Below are positions 53,753-63,653 of a stretch of 64,000 bases of DNA, piece by piece. The position numbers and the translations under genes were made by a program. The DNA comes from Bog-473 sp963707835. GTDB lineage: Bacteria; Actinomycetota; Acidimicrobiia; Acidimicrobiales; RAAP-2. Within the stretch, counting starts at the first letter, position 1, and each line of letters begins with the position of its first letter. The notes under the pieces were generated by a model, which was not told the origin of the DNA, did no database searches, and was given only the letters and a program-made list of their open reading frames with translations. The stretch is taken from positions 1,054,001 to 1,118,000 of the forward strand of contig CAVPRI010000002.1 in assembly GCA_963707835.1 (NCBI GenBank). Direction: 5' to 3'.

Positions 53753-55639
53753 TCAACTCTCCGGCTCCCTCTCGGCTAACCAAACTACCAACCGGTCGCA
53801 CGCATCGCGCCCGGCGACAGGATCGTCGAGTTGGTCCAGCCAGAGCCGCACGTTGGCCGTCTCGGTGGCATGCGCCTGCCACGAATCGTCACCGGCACGT
53901 GAGCGCATCTCGATCTCCGTGAGAGCCAGCCGGGACGCGCTGCGCAACAACACGGTGACCACGGAGTCGACCGGATCCCCGAGCGCGGGGTCACCCGCCA
54001 TGGGTTCCTCCACTATGACCCGTCGCAACAGGGATGCCACCTCCGTCGACCCCGCCTCCACCGCTTCGTGCACACTGTCGTGCTCCAAGAGGGCGACGAA
54101 CGCCTCTCGCTGCACCGGATCCGTGAAGAGCGCCGCGTGCAGACGATCCGCTACCTCTTCGGGTCGATGGACCGCCAACTTGAGTGCTTCGAGCCCGGGG
54201 CCGGCGCGCCGCGTCGGCGCTGGTGCCCCGGGCCGAGGCGTGCCGGACCCTCCGTCGTGGTCGTGGTCGTCGTCTGCGTACGGCGGCGGTTCCTCGCCCT
54301 GCGGGCGCCGCCGCGAGGTCGTGGCCGGGGCCGGCGGGTGCTCGCGCAGGTAGGTCAGCCGCTCACGGAGCCTCGCGGCGTCGAGCCGGCAGCGGTCGGC
54401 CAGCTGCATGACGTACTGGTCGCGCACCAGGTCATCGGGGTGCTCGGCCACCGCCGCCAGCGCGGCCTCGGCGGCACGCGCCCGGCCCTCCGCCGTGGTC
54501 AGGTTGCCGGCAGCGAGCATCCGGTCCACCCGGAATTGCAGGAACGGGCGGGCGTCCGCCACCGCCCGGACGAGCGCTTCGGGGTCGGTACGGGCCAGCT
54601 CACCGGGGTCGCTCCCCCCGGGCAGAGCGGCCACCACCACGTCGACCTCGTGCTTGCGCTCCCACTCGTAGACCCGCGAGGTGGCGCTCTGTCCGGCCGC
54701 GTCCGCGTCGTAGGCCAGGACGATCCGCTTGGCGAAGTTGCGCAGCAGCGTGAAGTGCTCCTCGGCCAGCGCCGTGCCGCAGGTGGCGACGGCCCAGGGC
54801 ACGCCGGCCTGGAAGCAGCCGATGACGTCGGTGTAGCCCTCGCAGACCACCACCTCGCCCTGGGCGATGACTCCCTGCTTGGCCCAGTTGAGGGCGTAGA
54901 GCGTCTTGCGCTTGGTGTAGATCGGCGACTCCTGCGAGTTCTTGTACTTGGGCTCGGGGCGCTCCGGCGGGGCCTGCCCGGACCGGGGCGGCAGGATGCG
55001 CCCGCCCAGGGCCACCGGCCGGCCCGAAGGGTCGCAGATCGGGAAGAGGACACGGCCTCGGAAGAAGTCCTGGGCCCGGCCACGCCGGTTGACGAACCCG
55101 AGGCCCGAGTCCGAGAGCACCTTCTCGGGCAGTCGCAGCGCCTTGGCCAAGGCGTCCCAGTCGTCGGGGGCCCAACCCAGGCGGAACTGGCGGACGATCT
55201 GGCCGTCGTAGCCGCGCGAGCGCAGGTAGTCGCGTGCCGGGCCGGCGTCGGCCGCCGTGAGCAGTCGCTCGTGGTACCACTGCACCGCCCGCTCCATGGC
55301 CTCGAGCAGCTCGGAACGGCGCTTGTGGTCGCGCCCGGCCTCCTGGTCCTCGTGGAGCGTGATGCCCGCCCGGTCGGCCAGCAGTCGCACCGCATCGACG
55401 AAGTCGAGGTGCTCGGTGGCCCGGACGAAGCTGATGGCGTCACCTGAGGCCTGGCAGCCGAAGCAGTAGTAGAAGCCCTCCTCCGCGTTGACGCTGAACG
55501 AGGCCGTCTTCTCCGAGTGGAACGGGCACAGCCCGCTCCAGCGCCGGCCCACCTTCTTCAGTGCGGCATGTTCGCTGATCAGGGCCACGATGTCGGTGGC
55601 CGCTCGGACCTGGGCGATCTCCTCGTCCGGAATCCCCAC
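53753..55639 (-). CDS. dnaG: DNA primase
   Basis: Replication primase, 628 aa. The N-terminal CHC2 zinc finger has Cys38, His41, Cys59 and Cys62 (LCPFHSEKTASFSV, YYCFGCQASGD). The catalytic core follows, with the TOPRIM acidic motifs VVCEGYTDVIG and IVLAYDADAAGQSA. The C-terminal helicase-binding region from about 440 onward is divergent, as usual. It lies between ppdK (40 bases) and rpoD (19 bases) in one operon-like run. Confidence 0.96.
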   Translation of the reverse strand: MGIPDEEIAQVRAATDIVALISEHAALKKVGRRWSGLCPFHSEKTASFSVNAEEGFYYCFGCQASGDAISFVRATEHLDFVDAVRLLADRAGITLHEDQEAGRDHKRRSELLEAMERAVQWYHERLLTAADAGPARDYLRSRGYDGQIVRQFRLGWAPDDWDALAKALRLPEKVLSDSGLGFVNRRGRAQDFFRGRVLFPICDPSGRPVALGGRILPPRSGQAPPERPEPKYKNSQESPIYTKRKTLYALNWAKQGVIAQGEVVVCEGYTDVIGCFQAGVPWAVATCGTALAEEHFTLLRNFAKRIVLAYDADAAGQSATSRVYEWERKHEVDVVVAALPGGSDPGELARTDPEALVRAVADARPFLQFRVDRMLAAGNLTTAEGRARAAEAALAAVAEHPDDLVRDQYVMQLADRCRLDAARLRERLTYLREHPPAPATTSRRRPQGEEPPPYADDDHDHDGGSGTPRPGAPAPTRRAGPGLEALKLAVHRPEEVADRLHAALFTDPVQREAFVALLEHDSVHEAVEAGSTEVASLLRRVIVEEPMAGDPALGDPVDSVVTVLLRSASRLALTEIEMRSRAGDDSWQAHATETANVRLWLDQLDDPVAGRDACDRLVVWLAEREPES

Positions 55640-55679
55640 GCAGAGACGGTACCGCGGCCCTGCGCGAGCCCGTCCCGCC

Positions 55680-58407
55680 CTACGCGGAGACGCGCCGCCT
55701 CGGCGCCGCCTTCTTCGCCCCGGCGCCCGGACGCGGCCCGGCGATCAGCACCGCCTGGGCAGCCGCCAGGCGGGCCACGGGGACCCGGAAGGGCGAGCAG
55801 CTGACGTAGTCGAGGCCGGCGTCGTAGAACAGCTCGATCGAGGCGGGGTCACCACCGTGCTCGCCGCAGACGCCGACCTTGAGGCCCGGTCGCGTGGACC
55901 GGCCCCGGTCGGTGCCCAGCCGGACCAGCTCGCCCACTCCCCCGGCGTCGACCACCTCGAAGGGGTTGCGTGGCAGGAGGCCCAGCTCGAGGTACGCGTC
56001 CATCATGCGGCCCTCGACGTCGTCGCGGGAGAACCCGAAGGTCATCTGGGTGAGGTCGTTGGTACCGAAGGAGAAGAACTCGGCCACCTCGGCGATCTCG
56101 TCGGCCCGCAGCGCGGCACGAGGCGTCTCGATCATGGTGCCGATGGTGACCTCGAGCTTGCCGGACCGGGCGCCGCCACCCTTGGCCGCACCGCGCGACG
56201 GGCGCGGTGCACGTTCCTGGTTGACCTGCTCCACGGCCTCTTCCACCCAGCTGCGAGCCAGCGCCAGCTCGTTGCGGGTGACGGTGAGAGGGATCATGAT
56301 CTCGATGATGGGGTGTCCCCCGTCGGCCACCCGCTGGCGCGCCGCCTCCATGAGGGCTCGCACCTGCATGGCGTAGAGGCCGGGCTTGATCACCCCGAGG
56401 CGCACGCCGCGGGTCCCGAGCATGGGGTTGGACTCCCGCCAGGCCAGCGCCGCCTCGTAGAGGCGCCGCTCCTCGGGGTCGAGGCCCAACGTGGCCTCCT
56501 TGTGCGCCAGCTCCTCGGTCGAGGGGAGGAACTCGTGCAGCGGTGGGTCGAGCAGGCGGACCGTGACCGGCAGCCCGTCCATGGCGGTCAGGATGGCCAG
56601 GAAGTCCTCACGTTGGACGACGCGCAGCTCCTCGAGCGCCTCGGCCTCCTCGGAGGGCGAGTGAGCCAGGATCATCCGGCGCACCACCGGCAGGCGGTCC
56701 TCGCCCAGGAACATGTGCTCGGTGCGGCACAGCCCGATGCCCTCGGCCCCGAGTTTGCGGGCATTGGCGGCGTCCTCGCCCGTATCGGCGTTGGCCCGCA
56801 CGGCCAGGCTGCCCTTGCGGATCTCGTCGGCCCAGGAGAGCACCGTCTCGAATGCCGCCGGTGGCTTGGCCGCGGTCAGCGGCACCTGGCCCGAGACCAC
56901 GATGCCTGCGCTCCCGTCGAGGGAGACCCAGTCCCCTTCGTAGAGCGTGACGTCGCCGGCGGTGACCTGGTGGTCGCCGAGGCGCAGGACCTCGGCGCCG
57001 ACCACGGCCGGCTTGCCCCAGCCCCGGGCCACCACGGCGGCATGGCTGACCAGGCCGCCCCGGGCGGTGAGGATGCCCTCGGCGGCCAGCATGCCGTGCA
57101 CGTCCTCGGGCGAGGTCTCGTTGCGCACCAAGACGACCTGCTCGCCGCGACCCGCCGCCGCGGCGGCGTCGTCGGCGGTGAAGTAGATCTTGCCCACGGC
57201 GGCCCCGGGGCTGGCCCCGAGCCCCTTGGCCCAGGTCTCGTAGCCCGAGCCGGCGAACTGCGGGTGCAAGACGGCGTCGAGGTGGTCCTCGGTGATCCGC
57301 GAGACCGCTTCGGCCCTGGAGATCCCGAGGTCGCTCGGGCGCACCATGTCCACGGCCATCTTCAGCGCGGCGGCACCCGTGCGCTTGCCCACCCGGGTCT
57401 GGAGCATCCAGAGCTTGCCCTGCTCGATGGTGAATTCGGTGTCGCACATGTCCTTGTAGTGCGACTCGAGCCGCCGGAAGATCTCGAGCAGCTCGGCGTG
57501 CACCTTGGGGAACTGCTTCTTGAGGGCCGAGATCGGCTCGGTGTTGCGGATGCCCGCCACCACGTCCTCGCCCTGGGCGTTGACCAGGAAGTCCCCGTAG
57601 GCGCCCTTGGTCCCGGTGGCCGGGTCGCGGGTGAAGCCCACCCCGGTGCCCGAGTTGTCGTCACGGTTGCCGAACACCATGGCCTGCACGTTGACCGCGG
57701 TGCCCAGGTCGTGGGCGATGCGCTCGCGGTCCCGGTACGCGATGGCACGCGGTCCGTTCCAGCTGCGGAAGACCGCCTCGATGGCTCCGCGCAGCTGAGC
57801 CACGGGGTCCTGGGGGAACGGCGCCCCGGTGTGGCGCTCGACGATCTGCTGGTAGGAGTCGACCAGGTAGCGGAGCAGCTCGACCGGCACCTTGGCGTCC
57901 GAGGTGGTCCCGGCCAGCTCCTTGGCCGCGTCGAACAGCGACTCGAACTCCTCGCCGGGCACCTCGAGCACGATGCGGGCGTACATGGCGATGAAGCGCC
58001 GGTACGAGTCGAAGGCGAACCGCTCGTCGCCGGTCTGCTTGGCCAGGCCCACGACCGACTCGTCGTTGAGCCCCAGGTTGAGGACGGTGTCCATCATCCC
58101 GGGCATCGAGAACTTCGCCCCCGAGCGCACGGAGACCAACAGCGGGTCGTCGGCGTCGCCGATCACCTTGCCCATGGCGCTCTCGAGCCGGGAGCGCGCC
58201 CCGGCCACCTCGGCATCGAGCCCGTTGGGCCATCCCCCGGTCCATGTAGGCGCGGCACGCGTCGGTGGAGATGGTGAAGCCGGGCGGCACCGGCAGCTCG
58301 AGTACCGACGTCATCTCGGCCAGGTTGGCGCCCTTGCCGCCCAGGAGGTCCTTGAGCTCCATGGGAGGGCGGGCGTGCGTGTGGTCGAAGTCGAAGACGT
58401 ACGGCAT
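55680..58407 (-). CDS. ppdK: Pyruvate, phosphate dikinase (one frame change)
   Basis: Interconverts pyruvate, ATP and phosphate with phosphoenolpyruvate, AMP and pyrophosphate. ATG 58407, preceded by AAGGAGG, gives MPYVFDFDHTHARPPMELKD, and the frame runs to RAYMDRG. One extra base near 58229-58234 then breaks it; homology resumes in the next frame as WPNGLDAEVAGARSRLESAM and continues to 55680. Corrected length is about 908 aa, the family norm. The phosphohistidine site is GGLVSHAAVVARGWGKPAVV; the C-terminal PEP site includes GVCGEHGGDPASIELF. The gene lies between glyS and dnaG. Confidence 0.93.
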
Positions 58408-58496
58408 CGGGCCTCCTTGCCCTCGACAGCCGGCTGCGTAGCGAGCGTCGGCCGACGTCGGCGCGCCCGTCTCGGGGTGGGACGGGCCTGGCCAGC

Positions 58497-59855
58497 CTAC
58501 TTGTCCTTCCCCACCCTCCCCGGTGCGACGCCGCAGCTCCGCGACCAGGTCGTCGATGGGAACGCGGACCTGCTCGGTGGTGTCGCGGTCGCGCACGGTG
58601 ACCGCGCCGTCCTCGAGCGAGTCGAAGTCCACCGTGACACACCATGGCGTGCCCGATCTCGTCCTGGCGCCGGTAGCGGCGCCCGATGCACTGGGTCACG
58701 TCGTAGTCGCACATGAAATGGGGCTGGAGTGCTCCGAGCACCTGGCGGGCCAGCGGTTCGAGCGTGTCCTTCTTCGAGAGGGGCAGCACGGCCACCTGGT
58801 AGGGCGCCAGACGCCAGTGCAGACGGAGCACGGTGCGCGCCTCGCCGCCCACCTCGTCCTCGGCGTAGGCCGAGAGCAAGAAGGCCATCATGGTCCGGGT
58901 GGCGCCGGCCGCCGGCTCGATCACGTGGGGCGTGTAGCGCTCGTTGGTCTGCTGGTCGAAGAAGTCCAGGGCCACACCCGAGGCGGCGGCGTGGGCCGTG
59001 AGGTCGTAGTCACCGCGGTTGGCGATGCCCTCGAGCTCGTCCCAACCCCACGGGAAGCGGAACTCCACGTCCGCCGTGCCGCGCGAGTAGTGGGAGAGCT
59101 CCTCGGTGTCGTGGTGGCGCAGGCGCAGCTTCTCGGCGGGGATGCCGAGATCGAGGTACCACCGCATCCGCTCGGCCAGCCAGTAGTCGAACCACTGCCC
59201 GCTCTCCGCCGGCGGGACGAAGTACTCGAGCTCCATCTGCTCGAACTCGCGGGTGCGGAACACGAAGTTCTGCGGGGTGATCTCGTTGCGGAAGGACTTG
59301 CCCACCTGGGCGATGCCGAAGGGCGGCTTCTTGCGGGTGGTGCCCAGCACGTTGGCGAAGTTGGTGAACATGCCCTGCGCGGTCTCGGGGCGCAGGTAGG
59401 CCACGTGGCCGTCGTCCTCCACCGGCCCGGCGTGGGTCTTGAACATGAGGTTGAACGGCGCGGGCCTCGGTCAGGTCGGTGGAGCCGCAGTTGGGGCAGA
59501 CACCGTCGATCTTGTCCTCACGCCAGCGCTCGTGGCAGTTGCGGCAGTCGACCAGCGGGTCGGTGAAGGTGGCCAGGTGTCCCGAGGCCTGCCACACCGC
59601 CGGCGGCCCCAAGATGGCGGCGTCCAGCCCGACCACGTCGTCGCGCAGCTGGACCATGGCCCGCCACCAGGCGTTCTTGACATTGCGGAGCATGTTGACG
59701 CCGAGCGGGCCGTAGTCGTAGGTGGAACGGAAGCCGCCGTAGATCTCGGCCGAGGGGAAGATGAAGCCCCGGTGGCGGCAGAGGCGCACCACCTTCTCCA
59801 TCAGGTCGTCGGGGTCGCCCCTGGGTGCCTCGGCGGACTCGGCGGTCTCGGTCAT
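58497..59855 (-). CDS. glyS: Glycyl-tRNA synthetase (three frame changes)
   Basis: Class II single-chain glycyl-tRNA synthetase, about 451 aa once corrected. ATG 59855 opens with LMEKVVRLCRHRGFIFPSAE and YDYGPLGVNMLRNVKNAWW, and a Cys-x-x-Cys zinc pair lies around CRNCHERW and CPNCGS. An extra base near 59460 breaks the frame after GSTDLTEAR; it resumes as PFNLMFKTHAGPVEDDGHVA, with RPETAQGMFTNFANVL and RNEITPQNFVFRTREFEQME. A second extra base near 58652 moves it to GTPWCVTVDFDSLEDGAVTV, and a third near 58509 reaches the TAG at 58497. The enzyme should be essential, so the breaks are most likely sequence errors. Its start overlaps the hemW stop (ATGA). Confidence 0.93.
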
Positions 59856-60968
59856 CGGAGCAGGATACCGGAGCGGATTCTGGCGCTGACCTCGTTGGCC
59901 AGCAGCCGGCCGGCCACTGTGAGCACGGCCCGGTCACCGTCGCGGACGACCAGCCCGCCCAGCTCCTCGGTGTGCTCGAGGCTGTCCCAGGGCACGCCCT
60001 GGGGCGTGCGCAGTGAGAGGGTGAGCTCCTCGAAGGCCTGCTGCGCCGCCGTGAGGACCTCGCGTCCGGCCTCGGGCGAGCGCCCGCCTTCGAGGGCGCG
60101 CAGGTAGCGCTCGGGCGTGCGCACGTTCCACCACCGCGTGCCCGAGCGGTGCGAGTGCGCCGCCGAGCCGATGCCGACGTAGTCGCCCCGCTCCCAGTAG
60201 AGGTGGTTGTGGCGGCACTGGTGTCCCGGCCGCGCCCAGTTGGAGATCTCCTCCCAGGCGTACCCCGCCACGGCCAGCGTGCCCTCGGCGTGCTCGTAGC
60301 GGCGGGCCTGGGCGTCCTCGTCGGGTCGGCGCGCCGGATCACGGGCGAGCGGGGTCCCCGGCTCGACGGTCAACCCGTACAAGCTCAGATGCGGTGGCGG
60401 GTGCTCGAGCGCCAGCACCCGTTCGAGCGCGGCCGCCCAGTCGCGGTCGGCCTCGGTGGCCGCGCCGAAGATGAGGTCGAGGTTCCAGGTGCCGAACCCG
60501 GCCTCGGCCACGCCAGCGCTGATCGCCTCGGCGGCACCGGGGATGTGGCGCCGTCCCAGGCCGGCGAGCACGTGCGCTTGGGTCGACTGGAGGCCGAACG
60601 AGACCGCGGGTGACCCCGGCCCGGAGGTACGTCCCCAGGCGCGCCGGGTCGGCATCTTCGGGATTGCACTCCACCGTCACCTCGGCGTCGTCCGTGCGGG
60701 GCACCGCCGCCAGGATCCGGCACAACAGCTCGGGGGCCAACCGTGACGGCGTGCCACCGCCGAAGAACACCGAGGTGGGGACCGGGAGGTCCCCGGCCCC
60801 GAAGGTGCGCTCGAGCTCCGTCACGCAGGCATCGGCGTAGCGCTCCATGAGGTGGTCCCGGTCCGTGTAGGTGGCGAAGGCGCAGTAGTCGCAGCGTTCG
60901 CGGCAGAAGGGGATGTGGACGTAGACCCCGAACCCGCCCGTTGCGCGGCCGGGCGATGGCCCGCTCAA
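59852..60968 (-). CDS. hemW: Radical SAM coproporphyrinogen III oxidase-like/heme chaperone HemW (one frame change)
   Basis: About 371 aa after correction. It starts at TTG 60968, overlapping the recO stop. The radical SAM cluster motif is IPFCRERCDYCAF with Cys22, Cys26 and Cys29, followed by SVFFGGGTPSRLAPEL. One extra base near 60609 breaks the frame after LRAGVTR; homology resumes as VSFGLQSTQAHVLAGLGRRH and runs to the end at 59852. The C-terminal HemN-type domain has GIGSAAHSHRSGTRWWNVRT. The family loads heme onto proteins; older annotation names it HemN-like oxidase. Confidence 0.92.
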
Positions 60969-61699
60969 AGGCCGGCGGTGGAGCGCACCGAGCGGATGCG
61001 GCGGTCCAGGTGCGCCTCCATGGCCTCGGTGGCCAGCTCCGCCACCTCACTGGCGGCCGGGGGCGGCGGGCCCCGCAGCACCGAGGCCAGGTCACCACCG
61101 AGGATGCGGCGGACGAGGACCAGGGCGGCCGGGCTCATGGGGCGGCCGCTGCGATGAGGGCGGCAGAGCGCGCCTCCGGCGGCCAGGTCGAAGGCGACCA
61201 GCTCCACGTCACCCTCGGGCTGGCCGCAGGCGGCGCACTCGTCGAGCACCGGGCCCGCGCCCTCGTGGACCAGCGCCTTGAGGAAGAAGGACGGCGCCAC
61301 GAGCGTGGGGTCTGTGTCGGGGTCGGCCAGGGCCCGCAGGGCCCCCACCGCCATGGCGTAGAGGCCCGGGTCGGGATGCCGCTCCTGGGCCATCTGCTCG
61401 GTGACCTCGACCAGGGCCATGCCCCGCGGCATGCGGTCGAGGTCCTCGCGCACGCCCCGGAAGGCGTCGATCACCTCCACCTGGTTGACGATGTCGAGAT
61501 CGCCCCTCCCCTGCCACAGCAGGAGGTCGACGTGGGTCAGGGGCTCGAGGCGGGCCCCGAACTTCGAGCTCGTCTTGCGAATGCCCTTGGCCACGGCCCG
61601 CACCTTGCCGTGACGCTCGGTCAGGAAGACCACGATGCGGTCGGCCTCGCCCAGCCGATAGCTGCGCAACACCACGCCGCGGTCGCGGAAGAGGCTCAC
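60965..61699 (-). CDS. recO: DNA repair protein RecO
   Basis: RecF-pathway recombination mediator, 244 aa. GTG 61699 overlaps the upstream gene's stop, and MSLFRDRGVVLRSYRLGEAD is the normal opening of the OB fold; the frame is open far upstream without homology. VFLTERHGKVRAVAKGIRKT and the helical part follow. The zinc region has CAACGQPEGD and a later Cys/His (LCRPHRSG). It is coupled to hemW by a TTGA overlap. Confidence 0.93.
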   Translation of the reverse strand: MSLFRDRGVVLRSYRLGEADRIVVFLTERHGKVRAVAKGIRKTSSKFGARLEPLTHVDLLLWQGRGDLDIVNQVEVIDAFRGVREDLDRMPRGMALVEVTEQMAQERHPDPGLYAMAVGALRALADPDTDPTLVAPSFFLKALVHEGAGPVLDECAACGQPEGDVELVAFDLAAGGALCRPHRSGRPMSPAALVLVRRILGGDLASVLRGPPPPAASEVAELATEAMEAHLDRRIRSVRSTAGL

Positions 61700-62052
61700 G
61701 CCCCCGAGGGCCGCCGGTGCTCGACCCGGTCGGCCTGGTCGGGCGCGGGGCGCGGATCGATCGGGCAGTACTGCTCGCCCTGGCGCGCCGCCTCGGCCAC
61801 CGCCCGGCGGGACGCGGCCGCCCGGTCGGCCGCCCGATCGGCGGCCTGCTGGGCCGGGCGGACCCTGGCCTGGGCCGCGGCACCGTGGGAGTGGCGCCCG
61901 TAGAGCAGGTTGCCCCCGGCCACCAGGGCGGCGATGGCGATCAGGGCCACCAGGGCCGCCCCCGTCCCACCGTGGCCGGCCAGGAGGATGACGACCGCGA
62001 AGGCGGTGAGCACCACGATGCCGGCGGCGACAGCGGCGCGGCCGAAGGTCAC
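61696..62052 (-). CDS. Small membrane protein between uppS and recO
   Basis: A 118-residue frame from GTG 62052, which overlaps the uppS stop (GTGA). Two hydrophobic helices (AAVAAGIVVLTAFAVVILLA and GAALVALIAIAALVAGGNLL) are followed by an Ala/Arg-rich, probably coiled cytoplasmic tail of about 60 residues. No family recognised. Tight coupling on both sides shows that it is a real gene. Confidence 0.65.
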   Translation of the reverse strand: MTFGRAAVAAGIVVLTAFAVVILLAGHGGTGAALVALIAIAALVAGGNLLYGRHSHGAAAQARVRPAQQAADRAADRAAASRRAVAEAARQGEQYCPIDPRPAPDQADRVEHRRPSGA

Positions 62053-62804
62053 GACACCGCTCCGAAGCGCCGGACCCGTTGCTGGTAATCGACCACGGCC
62101 TCGTAGAGGTGGCGCCGGCGCACGTCGGGCCAGAGGATCTCGGGGAAGACCAGCTCGCTGTAGGCGATCTCCCACAACAAGAAGTTCGAGATCCGGGTCT
62201 CCCCCGACGTGCGGACGACCAGGTCTGGATCGGGCATGTCGGGAAAGTAGAGGTGCCGCCGGATGGCCTTCTCGTCGATCTTGGACGCCGGCGTGCCCTC
62301 GGCCACCAGGGCGCGTACGGCATCGACGATCTCGGCCCGCCCGCCGTAGTTGAAGGCCATGGTCATGACCATGCGCGTGTTGTCCTTGGTCAGCTCGACC
62401 GACTCGTCCATGCGGCGCAGTACGCGCCGCGGCACCCGCCAGTCCCGCCGTCCGGCGAAGCGGATCTGGACGCCCTTGTCGTTCAGCTCGTCACGGCGGC
62501 GCAGCAGCAGCGACTGGTTGAAGTTCATGAGGTAGCGGACCTCGTCGGGCGGCCGGCGCCAATTCTCGGTCGAGAAGGCGTACAGCGTGATCCATTTGAT
62601 CCCGATCTCGAGCGCGCCGTCGACCACGTCGAGCAGTGCCGCCTCACCGGCCGCGTGCCCCTCGGTCCGGGGCAACCCTCGGGCGCGGGCCCAGCGGCCG
62701 TTCCCGTCCATGACACACGCCACGTGGACGGGAACCTTCGAGCGGTCGAGCTCGGGCGGGACCGGGTCCGGGGCGCCGTCGAGGTGTGAGGCCATCGAGG
62801 TCAC
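62049..62804 (-). CDS. uppS: Undecaprenyl diphosphate synthase (cis-prenyltransferase)
   Basis: Makes the C55 lipid carrier for peptidoglycan and surface polysaccharide. It is 251 aa. The pyrophosphate loop is VMDGNGRWARARGLPRTEGH (Asp33, Asn and Arg). ITLYAFSTENWRRP, AFNYGGRAEIVDAV and the C-terminal DPDLVVRTSGETRISNFLLW with SELVF are all family signatures. It is the first gene of the minus-strand housekeeping run and is divergent from the hemerythrin-like gene across 162 bases. Confidence 0.96.
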   Translation of the reverse strand: MTSMASHLDGAPDPVPPELDRSKVPVHVACVMDGNGRWARARGLPRTEGHAAGEAALLDVVDGALEIGIKWITLYAFSTENWRRPPDEVRYLMNFNQSLLLRRRDELNDKGVQIRFAGRRDWRVPRRVLRRMDESVELTKDNTRMVMTMAFNYGGRAEIVDAVRALVAEGTPASKIDEKAIRRHLYFPDMPDPDLVVRTSGETRISNFLLWEIAYSELVFPEILWPDVRRRHLYEAVVDYQQRVRRFGAVS

Positions 62805-62966
62805 GTGTCGAAGCTACCCCGTGGCCCGGCGGCCCCGAGATGTCGGGTGGCCGCCTCTGCGGCGCCGGGCCTCGACCGGCGGCCCCGGGGGGCCACATGC
62901 GTGACCACCGGAGACAGGGAAGAATGGCGGGCACCCACGAGGGTCGGAGCACGAGGAGGGTGAGCC

Positions 62967-63626
62967 ATGTCGGAGCAGGACACCGATTGGAGCGGATCCA
63001 CCGACGTCAGTGACATGTACGCGGTCCACCAGGCGCTGCGCGACACGCTCGGCGCCGGCCGGGTCCGGGTCAGCGGCGTGGCGCCCGGCGACACCGAGCG
63101 GCTGGCGCTGATCGCCGACTACTACGACAACATCTTGTGGTTCCTCGACGTGCACCACGAGGGGGAGGAGGCCTTGGTCTTCCCTCTGCTGCGCGAGCGC
63201 TGCGCCGATGCGGGACCGCTCATGGACGAGATGCTGGGCCAGCACCAGCAGGTGGTGCAGCTCCTGAGCGACGCCGAGTCCTCGCTCGCGGCCTGGCGCA
63301 GCGGTGACGCCGGGGCCCAGGCTCGCCTGGCCGAGCAGCTCCAGGCCCTCCACGACACGTTGGTCCCGCACCTCGACACCGAGGAGGAGCAGGTCCTGCC
63401 GCTGTGCGCCGGCAACCTCTCCCCCGTCGAGTGGGGCGCCCTCCCGGGCCACGCCCTCTCCCAGTACCGCGGTGACAAGGTCTGGCTCATCCTCGGGCTC
63501 ATCTTGGAGCGCCGCACGCCCGAGGGGCGCGAGGCCATGCTGACCCACATGCCGCCTCCGGTGGCCGAGATGTGGCGCGGCATGGGCCAGAAGGCCTTCG
63601 ACGAGCTCTGCGCCGAGGTGGGCTGA
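62967..63626 (+). CDS. Hemerythrin-like (HHE) domain protein
   Basis: A 219-residue helical protein. ATG 62967 follows AGGAGGG. Potential diiron ligands are visible in MYAVHQALRD, LDVHHEGEEALVFPLL, LGQHQQVVQLL and LVPHLDTEEEQVLPLC, the usual H...HxxxE...H...HxxxE spacing of HHE proteins. These bind oxygen, nitric oxide or sense iron; which one is not determined. The C-terminal 60 residues are outside the motif set. Confidence 0.88.
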   Translation: MSEQDTDWSGSTDVSDMYAVHQALRDTLGAGRVRVSGVAPGDTERLALIADYYDNILWFLDVHHEGEEALVFPLLRERCADAGPLMDEMLGQHQQVVQLLSDAESSLAAWRSGDAGAQARLAEQLQALHDTLVPHLDTEEEQVLPLCAGNLSPVEWGALPGHALSQYRGDKVWLILGLILERRTPEGREAMLTHMPPPVAEMWRGMGQKAFDELCAEVG

Positions 63627-63653
63627 CGACGCGACGGCGGTAGCGTCGTCCCG

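Noticed and set aside
57661..58632. A glyS-ppdK fusion protein
   Set aside because: It depends on an indel near 58509; ppdK keeps its own AAGGAGG and ATG, and glyS gains a normal stop when one base is removed.
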